Numbered from the stretch's first letter, positions 50,698 through 59,980 are shown. The stretch is DNA of 64,000 nt from Synechococcus sp. PCC 7335 (GCF_000155595.1 NZ_DS989905.1:141890-205889); one strand, 5' to 3'. Program-made: numbers and translations. The notes: a model not told the origin generated them from the sequence alone.

Positions 50698-51822
50698 ATG
50701 AATCTTCTCCGCTCACTGCTCGACACCCGACTCTGGCCGCTCATTCTCAAAGAAGTGCGGCAAATTCTTAAAAATAAACAGATCATCTTTCTGCTGCTGT
50801 TTCCACCCACTATCCAACTGCTTGTCTTTGGCCTGGCCCTCAACCCAGACGTCAGCCACCTCAGCCTGGGTGTCGTAGACTACAACAACAGTCCGGCGAG
50901 TCGAGACTTCGTCGCTGCTCTCGTTGCCAACGACTCATTCGATATCAGCGGCTATCCAACCCGCGAAGCCGACCTGGGTCGACAGGTTCGCAAGGGTGAA
51001 ATTTCTACCGGGCTGGTGATTCCGCCAGACTTTGATCGGCGGCTAACCGCTGGTAAATCGGTAGATGTGCAGGTGTTGATTGATGGCGTGGATGCCAACA
51101 CCGCCGGGATTGCTAGCGGATATATCAAACAGATTATTAATCGCTATGGTCTGGGCCTAAAAGCAACAGACTTTGTGCCACCTGTACAGACAGCGGTGAA
51201 CTTTTTATACAATCCTGGTTTACTGAGTAGCTGGTTCTTTGTACCGGGTGTGATGGGTGTAGTGCTGACCCTAACTGGCTCGCTGGTGTCGTCAGCCACG
51301 GTGATTCGCGAGAAAGATGTTGGCACGCTAGAGCAACTTTTGATGACGCCAGCGGCGGGCTGGGAGATTTTGACCGCTAAGGTTGTCCCTTTGTTTGTAT
51401 TGCTGATGGGTGATGTATTACTGGCCTCGGCTTTAGGTCGGTTTGTTTTTAATCTGCCCTTTCGCAGTAATTATTTTTTGTTCTTGGCTCTATCTGGCAT
51501 TTATGTGTTTGTGGCGATTGGCATTGGTATCTTGATTGCCACGATTGCTCGCAATCAGCAGCAGGTGATTTTGACCTCGTTTTTCTTTAATGTGCCGTTG
51601 ATTCAGCTGTCAGGTGCGATCGCGCCAATCGAAAGTATGCCAAAATTCTTTCGCGTTCTCTCTTTCTTCAATCCGCTACGTCACTACGTCACCATCGCCC
51701 GTAGCCTCATCCTCAAAGGCGTTGGCATCAGCGCCCTATTACCAGAAGTCACGGCTCTCGTCGTTTTCGCGACGTTATTACTAGGGCTTAGCATCTATCG
51801 GTTTCGCGCTCAGCTCAATTAG
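50698..51822 (+). CDS. ABC-2-type permease subunit 2
   Basis: I start this gene at 50698 (MNLLRSLLDTRLWPLILKEV), 4 bp after the previous stop, not at the upstream in-frame codon inside it. The ~374-residue protein repeats the YbhR layout: one helix, an external domain, then five helices, with the coupling loop VIREKDVGTLEQLLMTPA. Together with the first permease it forms the heterodimeric channel. It closes the exporter operon. Confidence 0.88.
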   Translation: MNLLRSLLDTRLWPLILKEVRQILKNKQIIFLLLFPPTIQLLVFGLALNPDVSHLSLGVVDYNNSPASRDFVAALVANDSFDISGYPTREADLGRQVRKGEISTGLVIPPDFDRRLTAGKSVDVQVLIDGVDANTAGIASGYIKQIINRYGLGLKATDFVPPVQTAVNFLYNPGLLSSWFFVPGVMGVVLTLTGSLVSSATVIREKDVGTLEQLLMTPAAGWEILTAKVVPLFVLLMGDVLLASALGRFVFNLPFRSNYFLFLALSGIYVFVAIGIGILIATIARNQQQVILTSFFFNVPLIQLSGAIAPIESMPKFFRVLSFFNPLRHYVTIARSLILKGVGISALLPEVTALVVFATLLLGLSIYRFRAQLN

Positions 51823-52017
51823 CCCTATTCTATTCCCCATTCTATCCGTAGATAAACACATACTCACTTAAAATCTATCAAAAACCTATCTACCAAGCGG
51901 CAATGCTAGCCGTGTCAGCCGCCGCGCGGCAGATTTTTAGCGATCTCCTGCCAAAGTGATGCCGCCACTATATCATCACTCTATGGACGAAATAGGAGAA
52001 GCAACATAGGAGAAAAC

Positions 52018-52419
52018 ATGGCAAATCCAGAAACCGCCACCACTGTTTTCATGCATCCTTGGACGGCACGCTACGCAAAGCTGGTTGCGATCACACTCCT
52101 CTATGGCGCAACGGTTCACTTGGGCAATATCGCCGGACTGACAGGAACGCCCTGGCTATCAACCCCGCTGCTATGGCGCTGGATGGATATTGCCCTCTTG
52201 ATTTTCAATATCGTATCAGCGGTCAGTCTGTGGCGAGGATTTTCCTGGTCTGTATGGTTTGTGTTTGGGGGTATTATTCTGTTTCAGTTTGTGCCATATA
52301 TCTTCTTGCGGTCACAATTCATCCTCAAACCCGAAGATGCTCAAACTCTCAATGGTTTGTTAGGAACAGAAGCTATCTTACTGTCAATCTTTGCGCTACT
52401 GCTGTGGCTAAAAAAATAA
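52018..52419 (+). CDS. four-helix membrane protein adjacent to atpB
   Basis: The 133-residue protein has about four membrane segments (AKLVAITLLYGATVHLGNIA; MDIALLIFNIVSAVSL; WFVFGGIILFQFVPYIFL; LGTEAILLSIFALLLWL). I do not recognise the family. A degraded copy lies at 40822. It precedes atpB by 207 bp, so it may or may not share a promoter with the second half of the N-ATPase operon. The upstream leader has two AGGAGAA blocks; the nearer one (ATAGGAGAAAAC) serves the ATG. Confidence 0.7.
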   Translation: MANPETATTVFMHPWTARYAKLVAITLLYGATVHLGNIAGLTGTPWLSTPLLWRWMDIALLIFNIVSAVSLWRGFSWSVWFVFGGIILFQFVPYIFLRSQFILKPEDAQTLNGLLGTEAILLSIFALLLWLKK

Positions 52420-52626
52420 CAGAAACATCCTATGGTCTTAAGTCCTAGCTTCGAGAACGAAAGCTCTCAAAGAGCGGATGTTTCAGTTTCTATATCAGCT
52501 CACAACATCCTCATATTTCAGTTTTAGGGTGAACCAGTGCTCAAGCTTTAATCCACGCCGTTCTCTCACAGATTTTTATCTTTTACGGATTCTTGAGCAT
52601 TAGTCTCCCTATCGAGAAGTATCGCA

Positions 52627-53367
52627 ATGGATCCAGCCGCGTCTCTGACGCCCGATCTTATTCCTATCCACTTAGGGCCATTTACCGTTAGTGCAACCGT
52701 CTTTTTCACCTGGCTGATTATGCTGTGGCTCGTATTAGGCGCTTGGTGGATCACGCGCAAGCTGTCGGCGGCTACGCATCTGCGCCGGGGACAGAATCTG
52801 CTGGAGGTATTGGTATTGGGTATCTGCCATCAAATAGAAGAGATTAGCGAACAGCCTGCCGAGCCTTTTTTGCCCTTTATCGGTACGCTGTTTATCTTTA
52901 TCGCTGTGTCTAACGTATTGGCTATTTTGCCAGGGTATCATCCCCCGACCGGATCGCTTTCTACCACAGCGGCCCTAGCAATCTGCGTGTTTTTTGCAGT
53001 GCCTATTTTTGGGATAAAGCGGCAGGGGTTAAAGGGCTATCTCAGCAGCTATGTGCAGCCCAACCCGATCATGCTGCCGTTCAATATTATTGGTGAACTC
53101 TCTCGAACTATTTCGCTGTCGGTGCGGCTGTTTGGCAATGTGATGAGCGGCACGATGATTGTCGGTATTTTGCTGTCAGTTGCACCGCTGTTTGCCCCGG
53201 TGGTGATGCGCGCCTTTGGGTTGCTGACGGGACTAATTCAAGCCTATATTTTTGCGATTTTGGCGATGGTGGCGATCGCAGCCGCTACCGAAGCCCAAAA
53301 CCGCCAAGCTCCGGCCACTCTAGCAACTAACCATTCAGATTCCAACAGTTCAAATTCCAGTTATTAA
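52627..53367 (+). CDS. atpB: N-ATPase subunit a
   Basis: This 246-residue protein has five to six membrane helices. The essential stator Arg lies in SLSVRLFGNVMSG near residue 172, and the last helix, TGLIQAYIFAILAMVAIAAA, is typical of F-type subunit a. It carries ions to the c-ring. It restarts the ATPase gene set 17.8 kb after atpR. The Asn/Ser-rich tail is probably a harmless extension. Confidence 0.92.
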   Translation: MDPAASLTPDLIPIHLGPFTVSATVFFTWLIMLWLVLGAWWITRKLSAATHLRRGQNLLEVLVLGICHQIEEISEQPAEPFLPFIGTLFIFIAVSNVLAILPGYHPPTGSLSTTAALAICVFFAVPIFGIKRQGLKGYLSSYVQPNPIMLPFNIIGELSRTISLSVRLFGNVMSGTMIVGILLSVAPLFAPVVMRAFGLLTGLIQAYIFAILAMVAIAAATEAQNRQAPATLATNHSDSNSSNSSY

Positions 53368-53386
53368 ACTCGCTAGGAGAACATCA

Positions 53387-53665
53387 ATGGACAACGTCGT
53401 ACTCATCGGTATTGCCTCTATTGTTATGGGCGGTCTGACGATTGCCGTTGGCTCTATCGCCCCGGCTCTGGGGGAAGGCCGGGCGCTCGCTCAGGCGCTG
53501 ACTGCCTTGGCACAGCAGCCCGATGAAGCCAACACCATCACCCGCACTTTGTTTGTCGGGATGGCTCTGGTCGAATCAACCGCCATCTATTGTTTTGTGA
53601 TCACCCTGATTTTGCTGTTTGCAAATCCATTCTGGGCCTATGTCACAGCGACAGCAGGGGGCTAA
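53387..53665 (+). CDS. atpE: N-ATPase subunit c with Na+-binding signature
   Basis: This 92-residue hairpin has helix 1 (IASIVMGGLTIAVGSIAPAL, then GEG with Glu30) and helix 2 (GMALVESTAIYCFV, with Glu63, Ser64, Thr65 and Tyr68). The E-S-T-x-x-Y pattern is that of the Na+ c-rings of Ilyobacter-type ATPases, where Gln32 in helix 1 completes the site; here a Glu takes that place, as in N-ATPases. The segment LILLFANPFW also matches. So the ring should translocate Na+ (possibly also H+). Confidence 0.93.
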   Translation: MDNVVLIGIASIVMGGLTIAVGSIAPALGEGRALAQALTALAQQPDEANTITRTLFVGMALVESTAIYCFVITLILLFANPFWAYVTATAGG

Positions 53666-53668
53666 ACG

Positions 53669-54451
53669 ATGCTACCTCAGTCCTGGATTGTCCTAGCAGA
53701 AATCATTAACTTTTTGGTGCTGGTAGCCCTATTGCAGCGCTTTTTATACAAGCCGATTATGCGAGCGATGGCACAAAGAGAGCGCTCGATTGCCGATCGG
53801 CTGCAGTCGGCAGAAGTTCGCGAGGCAGAGGCCCAAGCGGCCAGGGCACAATATGAACAGCTGCAGGCTGACTGGGCAGCAGACACAAAGGCTAGACAGC
53901 ATCAGATGCAAGAGCAGGTGGCAGCCGAGCGCACCGATCGGATAGAACAGGTTCGTGCTGAGCTAGAAACGCAGCGCGCTCAGTGGTATGAAGCGCTTCA
54001 TCAAGAACAGAAAGCCTGTTTGGTCAATTTGCGAGATCGAGCGAGATCGCAGCTCATTCAATCTATCCGAGCGGCGCTCAATGCCCTAGCCGACACTACG
54101 CTAGAACAGCAGATCGTTGAAACCTTTTTGCATCAGCTACCCAGTCTCAGCGCCTCCGAGCGCGACTCACTGCTCGCGGCAGCCGCCCGCCAACCAGAGT
54201 CGCCCCACTGGGTGATTCGGACCACTTTTCCTTTATCAGAATCGCTGCAAAGCCGCTTGGTTAAGGGCATTCAGTCTCACCTTCCTCCCCAGGTGCCGTT
54301 TGAATCATTTATCTTTGAAACCTACCCCGACTATCCCTGCGGCATCGAGCTGCAAACCAAGGGCTACAAGCTAGCTTGGAACATTGAACATTATCTCAAC
54401 AGTTTAGAAAGTCAGCTTGCCTATGCCCTCAACCAAGTGCCCGTATTGTAA
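53669..54451 (+). CDS. atpF: N-ATPase subunit b (long form)
   Basis: The 260-residue protein has one N-terminal membrane helix (WIVLAEIINFLVLVALLQRF) and a long charged coiled-coil (residues ~35-150, with QRERSIADRLQSAEVREAEA). A C-terminal ~100-residue domain (LPLSE... region with PESPHWVIRTTFPLSESLQS) likely replaces the delta subunit, which is missing from this operon. The stator joins a to alpha3beta3. The start follows atpE by 3 bp. Confidence 0.88.
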   Translation: MLPQSWIVLAEIINFLVLVALLQRFLYKPIMRAMAQRERSIADRLQSAEVREAEAQAARAQYEQLQADWAADTKARQHQMQEQVAAERTDRIEQVRAELETQRAQWYEALHQEQKACLVNLRDRARSQLIQSIRAALNALADTTLEQQIVETFLHQLPSLSASERDSLLAAAARQPESPHWVIRTTFPLSESLQSRLVKGIQSHLPPQVPFESFIFETYPDYPCGIELQTKGYKLAWNIEHYLNSLESQLAYALNQVPVL

Positions 54452-54485
54452 AAGCGTTTTGTCAGCCTTTTTGGGAGCATGAACG

Positions 54486-56072
54486 ATGAGAGAAACCAGT
54501 CATCCTTGTCGTTCAGATCCGCCGCCTGCCAAAAAAACGCCCAGCCAAACAACGCCTGTATCAAAGGTGTTCAACACTCTGTTCAATACCTTTGATACTC
54601 TGCTGGAGCAGTCACAAGTTTCTCTAACTTTAGAAGAAATTGGCACCGTCACTGCTGTAGGTCATGGCGTCGCCCACGCCACTGGCTTACCCAATGTTCA
54701 AGCGGAGGAATTAGTCCGCTTTCCCAACCAGCAGTTTGGCATTGCTTTTAACCTGGATAAAGAGGAAGTCGGGATCGTTTTACTTAATAATGGCAGTAAT
54801 CTCAGTGCGGGGTGTGAAGTAGGCCGTACCGGGCGGGTGATGGATACACCTGTCGGGGAAGGACTGCTGGGCCGCGTTCTCGATGCGACTGGGCAGCCGC
54901 TGGATGGCAAAGGAGTAGTCGCTTATGCTGAGCGTCGCGCCATTGAGCGCCCGGCCCCCGCAATTATGGATCGCGCCTCGGTCAGTGAGCCTTTGCAGAC
55001 GGGAATTAAGGTAATCGATGCGCTGATTCCGGTGGGGCGCGGCCAGCGAGAGTTGATTTTGGGCGATCGCCAGACTGGAAAAACTGCGATCGCCATCGAC
55101 ACCCTTCTCAATCAGCAAGAGGTAATTTGCGTGTATTGCGCCATTGGTCAGCGCAGCTCTACCACTGCAAAGCTGATTGCAGACCTGCGCGATCGCGGGG
55201 CGATCGACCGCTGCATTGTCGTGGTTGCCAGCGGTGAATCTACTCCCGGCTTGCAGTACATCACACCCTATGCGGCCACCACCATGGCTGAATATTTCAT
55301 GGAAAAAGGGCAGGATGTTCTAATTGTGTACGACGACTTGACCCAACATGCTAGAGCCTACCGAGAACTCTCTTTGCTGCTCAAGCGTCCGCCTGGGCGC
55401 GAGGCCTTCCCAGGCGATATCTTCTATCTGCATGCCCGCCTGCTAGAGCGATCCACTCGGCTTTGCGAAGCTTTGGGCGGCGGTTCTCTAACGGCGCTGC
55501 CGATTCTCGAAACTGAATCCGGTAATCTCTCTGGCTATATTCCCACGAACCTAGTTTCTATCACCGATGGTCAAATTTATCTCTCACCGTCGCTATTTCA
55601 AAAGGGAATTTTTCCTGCTGTAGATGTTGGCATTTCTGTTTCTCGGGTTGGCGGCAGAGCGCAGCTTCCTGCCTATCGCGCCGTCACTGGCGATCTACGA
55701 CTCACCTATTCTCAATTCCAAGAGCTAGAGAATTTTGCTCGCTTTGGCACCCGCCTAGACGACGCCAGTCAAACTACCCTGGCCCGAGGCGCGCGCATCC
55801 GAGAAGTTTTGAAGCAGCCGCAAGCCTATGCCATTCCTGTCCCCGTGCAGATTGCGCTGCTGCTGTTACTCAACAGCGGTCAGTTAGACCATTACCCAAT
55901 CGAACAGATTGCCACCCTAGAAGCTCAGCTCATACAGCATTTGCCTCAGAAACTGCCCGATATTTTTAGTCGTATTCAGTCCGCTCATCCTATCACCGAT
56001 GCCGAAAAGCAAACCATTCTCACCGCCGCAAGCGATATTCAACAAAGTATCCCCTTACCTGCCTCAACCTAA
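54486..56072 (+). CDS. atpA: N-ATPase subunit alpha
   Basis: This 528-residue protein has Walker A GDRQTGKT at about residue 193 and the alpha signature [17 protein letters not shown] near residue 380. The N-terminal ~55 residues are an Arg/Pro-poor extension before the usual [19 protein letters not shown]; an internal start is possible, though upstream spacing fits the first ATG. It pairs with AtpD to form the catalytic hexamer. It lies 34 bp after atpF. Confidence 0.92.
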   Translation: MRETSHPCRSDPPPAKKTPSQTTPVSKVFNTLFNTFDTLLEQSQVSLTLEEIGTVTAVGHGVAHATGLPNVQAEELVRFPNQQFGIAFNLDKEEVGIVLLNNGSNLSAGCEVGRTGRVMDTPVGEGLLGRVLDATGQPLDGKGVVAYAERRAIERPAPAIMDRASVSEPLQTGIKVIDALIPVGRGQRELILGDRQTGKTAIAIDTLLNQQEVICVYCAIGQRSSTTAKLIADLRDRGAIDRCIVVVASGESTPGLQYITPYAATTMAEYFMEKGQDVLIVYDDLTQHARAYRELSLLLKRPPGREAFPGDIFYLHARLLERSTRLCEALGGGSLTALPILETESGNLSGYIPTNLVSITDGQIYLSPSLFQKGIFPAVDVGISVSRVGGRAQLPAYRAVTGDLRLTYSQFQELENFARFGTRLDDASQTTLARGARIREVLKQPQAYAIPVPVQIALLLLLNSGQLDHYPIEQIATLEAQLIQHLPQKLPDIFSRIQSAHPITDAEKQTILTAASDIQQSIPLPAST

Positions 56073-56111
56073 CAACAAACCTATCATCGTCTCTGTCACC
56101 TGTGCCCACCC

Positions 56112-57029
56112 ATGCCTACCCAAAGCGTTCTCCAGCGACAGCTCCGCAGCGCCCAGGAGCTTCAGTCTATTGTTAGAACCATGAAGGCGCTGGCCGCTGG
56201 AAACATTCACCAGTATGAAAACGCCGTACAGTCGCTGGCTACCTTCAACCGCACGCTGAAGCAGGGGCTACAAATCTTTTTGATGCACTTTCCCGAAGCG
56301 CTACAGCAAAGTTATACCGCGCCTCAAGAAGGACTTGGCATCGTTGTCTTTGGGTCTGATCAAGGCATGTGCGGTCGATTTAATGAACAGATGGCGACTT
56401 ATGTAGGACGTCATCTCAGGCGCAGTCTATCAGAGGCTGACATAGGGAGCGAAAAAAGAGCCGAAAACAGGCGAATGATTGTGGTAGGAACTCGCCTTGC
56501 CGATCTGCTAGCGCGAGAAGGCTATGTCCCCGATCGCCGCTTAGCCGTACCCAGTGCGCTAGGCCATGTCAGTCAGCAAGTCCAAGCCATTGTGCTGCAG
56601 TTAGAACAATGGCGCAGTGAACAATCAGTCGATCGCATCTGGACGTTTTATCACCATCCCCAGCGTGGCCTGTCTACGCCTAGGCTGCGACAGCTGTTTC
56701 CCTTCGATCCGGTCATGTTACGCACGCTTAGCGAAACGCCCTGGCCCTCTCGCTGTCGACCGATGATTTTTCAGGAGAAAACGCCTCTGTTTCTAGCCCT
56801 CTTTCGACAGTTCTTTTTTGTGGGTCTCTATCGGGCCTGCGTCGAGTCCTTGGCTAGCGAAAATGCCAGTCGATTAGCCTCTATGCAAATGGCTGAAAAA
56901 AATATTAATGAGCGCCTAGAGATGCTGAATCGACTGTATCAACAGCAGCGTCAAACCTTGATTACCTCAGAACTGTTGGATATTGTCTCAGGGTTTGAAG
57001 TTCTGAAAGGAAAAGCGGATCGCTCTTAG
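56112..57029 (+). CDS. atpG: N-ATPase subunit gamma
   Basis: A 305-residue protein with the coiled N- and C-terminal helices of F-type gamma (LRSAQELQSIVRTMKALAAG at the start; RLASMQMAEKNINERLEMLN near the end) and the central Rossmann-like segment (GIVVFGSDQGMCGRFNE). It is the rotor axle and the last N-ATPase gene. No delta gene follows, as expected for N-ATPases. Confidence 0.9.
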   Translation: MPTQSVLQRQLRSAQELQSIVRTMKALAAGNIHQYENAVQSLATFNRTLKQGLQIFLMHFPEALQQSYTAPQEGLGIVVFGSDQGMCGRFNEQMATYVGRHLRRSLSEADIGSEKRAENRRMIVVGTRLADLLAREGYVPDRRLAVPSALGHVSQQVQAIVLQLEQWRSEQSVDRIWTFYHHPQRGLSTPRLRQLFPFDPVMLRTLSETPWPSRCRPMIFQEKTPLFLALFRQFFFVGLYRACVESLASENASRLASMQMAEKNINERLEMLNRLYQQQRQTLITSELLDIVSGFEVLKGKADRS

Positions 57030-57185
57030 CATCACCAAAGAGCATCACTAAAGCGCGACATTGAAGATAGTCTGCAACAGACTAAAGGATGTGCGCTCAA
57101 TAACATATTGGCTATGCATCGATACGCTGTAAGGTCATAGCATATAGGCGATCCAACAAACCTAAGTCACTGCCGAGACGATTCC

Positions 57186-57204
57186 CCTACCGTGGAACGG
57201 TAGG
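57186..57204. terminator. hairpin between atpG and the convergent TauE gene
   Basis: CCTACCG and CGGTAGG pair (7 bp, perfect) around TGGAA. It lies between convergent genes. There is no U run on either strand, so the terminator role is inferred from position. Confidence 0.4.
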
Positions 57205-57317
57205 AACCCGCGTCGTCGTACTCCGTGATCATGACTGTTTCTCCAGATCAACGACTACAGGGTAAGCAATATTTTTGAGGAAGTTGTGAAGGTAAGTCGG
57301 ACTAGAAGGCTGTATTT

Positions 57318-58168
57318 CTAACGCTGTACCAATACAAAAACGGCGACAGCTAGCACGAAGTAGCCAAACCCCTTTTGCAGCTTGCTCGCCTCAATTGATT
57401 TAGAAAGCTGGCTGCCTAAAACAGTCCCTAGCCCGGCGGCCAGCGTAAAAGACAGCGTTAGCCCCCAGCTGATAGAGACCTGATCGAGATAGCCCATAAA
57501 GCCTACTGCGGAGTTCAATGCAATGATCAACAAAGAAGTGCCTACCGCTGTCTTCATTGGAATTTGGCTGAGCAGTACCAACACTGGGATAATCAGGAAG
57601 CCGCCCCCACGCTCACAAACCCAGTCACAACGCCGACACCCAGGCCCTGCACTGCAATTGTCAGCCAGATAGGAAATCTTCGAGTAAATAGTCTTTTTGA
57701 TCCAGATCTTTTCGATTCGAATCTTCTTGATTTGGGTCTCTTCGATCCAGAGTTGTTTGATCGAGACAGTGCCGCGCTAACTTCTGGGCGCTTGGGCCGA
57801 CTTGATCCCTTTGTAATCATCAGCAAGCTAGCGGCCAACATCACTAGCCCAAAGCAAACTAGCTGCACAGCATCCGTAATAAAAGGCAGCTTCACTAGCT
57901 GAGTGCCTAGATAAGCGCCTACCATTGCAGCGGGGGTAAACCCTGCAACGATTTGCCAGCTAACGTGACCCTGCCGGGCATAGGGAATTACGCCTAGCAA
58001 GCTAACGCAACCCACAATGAACAAACTCATGGCGATCGCACCTCGGCTACCTACTCCCATCACATAGACCAAGATAGGCACCGCCAAGATAGATCCACCG
58101 CCACCAATCAGGCCCAGACTCAGGCCAATGCCAATCGCTAAAATATGGCCTAAAACGATCACTTTCAT
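57318..58168 (-). pseudogene. TauE/SafE-family sulfite exporter, one-base frameshift
   Basis: The N-terminal part (58168-57593) begins MKVIVLGHILAIGIGLSLGL with the GLIGGGGSILAVPILVY motif. The C-terminal part (57584-57318) continues with QIPMKTAVGTSLLIIALNSA. The frame breaks at a run of five G (minus strand, 57604-57608). With six G the sequence reads VTGFVSVGGGFLIIPVLVLL, the second family motif, so one base was lost or misread. Between the halves a ~55-residue basic linker (SGSKRPKSRRFESKRSGSKR) replaces the short cytoplasmic loop. TauE/SafE proteins export sulfite or related anions. It is the last gene of the sulfur cluster. Confidence 0.75.
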
Positions 58169-58214
58169 CTGGGTCAGATCCTTTAGAGACTAGCAAGGAC
58201 ACTCAAGCTAAAAG

Positions 58215-58931
58215 CTAAGCGGCTTTTTTACCGCAGTGTTCATTAGCAGGCACTGCTTCCATAATCTTCTTCGGATCGGGCAGGTCTAGGTTGTTCATAA
58301 GCTGAACAAAGTCTGCGCGTTCACGCAGATGTGATGGGTCGGCATCCGTCTCTACAAACCGAGGATTCCAGCGCTTTTCTTCACCGATGGTGGATACCGT
58401 TTGGCCGTGATAGTCGTGAGCTGGATATACCCGCGTGCTATCGGGCAAGGTGAACAGCCGCTGCGTAATGTGGTCATAGAGCGTTTTGGCACTGCCCCCT
58501 TGAAAGTCCGTGCGGCCACAGCCGCGAATCAGTAGCGCGTCGCCAGTCAGAACTCTGTCTCCTTCTACTAAATAAGCCATATGACTATCGGTATGGCCAT
58601 GCGTTTCAATTGCCTCGATAGTGACACTGCCAACTTTTAAGATCTGGCCATGCTTTACAAATTCACTAGCGCAGTCTGTATGTGCATTTTCAGGAACTAG
58701 CCCCTTGCAGCCAGTGCGGTCTCTGATTTTGCCAGTTCCGGTAATGTGGTCAGCGTGAATATGCGTTTCTAAACAGAACAAGAGAGTGAGATCTAGCTCA
58801 CGAATAAGCTTCAGATCTCGATCTACATTCTCTACGACGGGATCGACCAGAACTGCTTCCTGAGTCTGCGGATCGGCAATCAGGTAGGTGTAGGTACTTG
58901 ACTCGTCATCAAACAGTTGGCGAAATAACAT
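58215..58931 (-). CDS. persulfide dioxygenase, ETHE1-like MBL-fold protein
   Basis: The 238-residue metallo-beta-lactamase-fold protein has the metal motif THIHADHITG, with further ligands in ETHGHTDSH and GDALLIRGCGRTDFQGG, and the His of YPAHDYHGQ. The GCGRTDFQGG stretch is characteristic of ETHE1-type persulfide dioxygenases, which oxidise glutathione persulfide to sulfite with one Fe. The exported product would suit the neighbouring sulfite-exporter-like gene. The order with YeeE/YedE and ArsR genes supports a sulfide-detoxification role. Confidence 0.85.
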   Translation of the reverse strand: MLFRQLFDDESSTYTYLIADPQTQEAVLVDPVVENVDRDLKLIRELDLTLLFCLETHIHADHITGTGKIRDRTGCKGLVPENAHTDCASEFVKHGQILKVGSVTIEAIETHGHTDSHMAYLVEGDRVLTGDALLIRGCGRTDFQGGSAKTLYDHITQRLFTLPDSTRVYPAHDYHGQTVSTIGEEKRWNPRFVETDADPSHLRERADFVQLMNNLDLPDPKKIMEAVPANEHCGKKAA

Positions 58932-58999
58932 GATAAGAATCTCCTATTCTTTGTTGAAGTGGTTCTTTGAAGTAGTATGAGTAGCGGCTTTGAAAAAAT

Positions 59000-59428
59000 T
59001 TACTGGCGAGCTTCGTAGTAACTAAAAGCAAACATGCCAGCGATGAGGGCTAGGACAAACAGTACCGGATTCCAGCTACCGAGCACCAGCGCGGTAATGC
59101 CAGGCCCAGGGCAATAGCCCGAAAGACCCCAGCCAATGCCGAATAGAGCAGCGCCCAGCACCAGCCTGCTGTCAACGTCGTTGCGGCTGGGCACATAAAA
59201 TTTGTCTGCTAGCAGCGGCGTTTTACGGCGTAGCACAAAGCGAAATGCAACAACCGTAAAGGCCACTGCCCCCGCTAGTACAAACAGCAACGTCGGATCC
59301 CAGGTGCCCGCTAGGTCTAGAAACCCCAGCACCCGCTGCCGATCGATCATTTGCGAAAGGCCCAGTCCGACGCCAAAGACGATGCCCGAACCCAACGCCA
59401 AAAAGTCTTGTTTTATAAGCTGTTTCAT
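59000..59428 (-). CDS. YeeE/YedE-family membrane protein (DUF6691-like), second half
   Basis: This 142-residue protein has four hydrophobic helices and the family motif GIGWGLSGYCPGPGITAL with the conserved Cys. Proteins of this type import thiosulfate or other sulfur species. In many bacteria two half-length proteins work as a pair, and the partner lies directly upstream here, 18 bp away. The gene is probably co-transcribed with the persulfide dioxygenase. Confidence 0.85.
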   Translation of the reverse strand: MKQLIKQDFLALGSGIVFGVGLGLSQMIDRQRVLGFLDLAGTWDPTLLFVLAGAVAFTVVAFRFVLRRKTPLLADKFYVPSRNDVDSRLVLGAALFGIGWGLSGYCPGPGITALVLGSWNPVLFVLALIAGMFAFSYYEARQ

Positions 59429-59446
59429 TGTGGTCTCTCTAAGGTC

Positions 59447-59863
59447 TTAGAATAAATGTCGCGTGATAAATACAGTAATAAACCCGGTGGCCAAAAAGGT
59501 CAGCACCGCCACCAAAGAGCGAAATGACAGTCGGCCCAGTCCGCATACGCCGTGCCCACTCGTACAGCCATTGCCCAAGCGTGTGCCAAAGCCGACTAAT
59601 AGCCCGCCTGCAATCATAGAAACTGGCGCGAATTCAGATACTGGGGTCGGCTGAGGTGCGATCGCCCCTTCGTACAGCCCGCCGCCTAACAGCAGCCCAG
59701 CGATAAACAGCCATCGCCAGCGACTATCACGCCCCAAGCGAATGGCACCGTTCACAATGCCGCTAATGCCCGCAATTCGACCGTTGAACAGCAGCAACAA
59801 AGTCGAGCTTAGGCCAATCAGCAGGCCGCCTAGCAAAGCCGTCGTCAAATTAAAATCCGCCAT
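59447..59863 (-). CDS. YeeE/YedE-family membrane protein, first half
   Basis: A 138-residue protein with four membrane helices and the motif GFGTRLGNGCTSGHGVCGLG, which contains the conserved Cys residues of the YeeE/YedE sulfur channel. It forms a pair with the next gene. It is first in the cluster downstream of the ArsR regulator, and a candidate operator lies about 100 bp upstream of its start. Confidence 0.87.
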   Translation of the reverse strand: MADFNLTTALLGGLLIGLSSTLLLLFNGRIAGISGIVNGAIRLGRDSRWRWLFIAGLLLGGGLYEGAIAPQPTPVSEFAPVSMIAGGLLVGFGTRLGNGCTSGHGVCGLGRLSFRSLVAVLTFLATGFITVFITRHLF

Positions 59864-59963
59864 AGCAGCGATTCTCCAAATAGTGGAAACTATTCAATCT
59901 TGTTTAATCCATGGAGCGAATATTCGCTTTGCCATAGTGATTTGTCGAATTAGCTTTATATTT

Positions 59964-59980
59964 ATTATATAACTATATAA
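59964..59980. promoter_or_regulatory. candidate ArsR operator before yeeE genes
   Basis: The AT-rich palindrome TTATATA-AC-TATATAA (59965-59980) lies between the ArsR gene and the yeeE gene. It matches 15 of 17 bases of a site upstream of arsR at 60548. The shared motif is ATTATATnACTnTATAA. Confidence 0.5.

Noticed and set aside
46283-51822. Exporter considered as the type I secretion system for the RTX proteins
   Set aside because: The ATPase has tandem soluble domains and separate ABC-2 permeases; no HlyB-type membrane ATPase or TolC gene is present.
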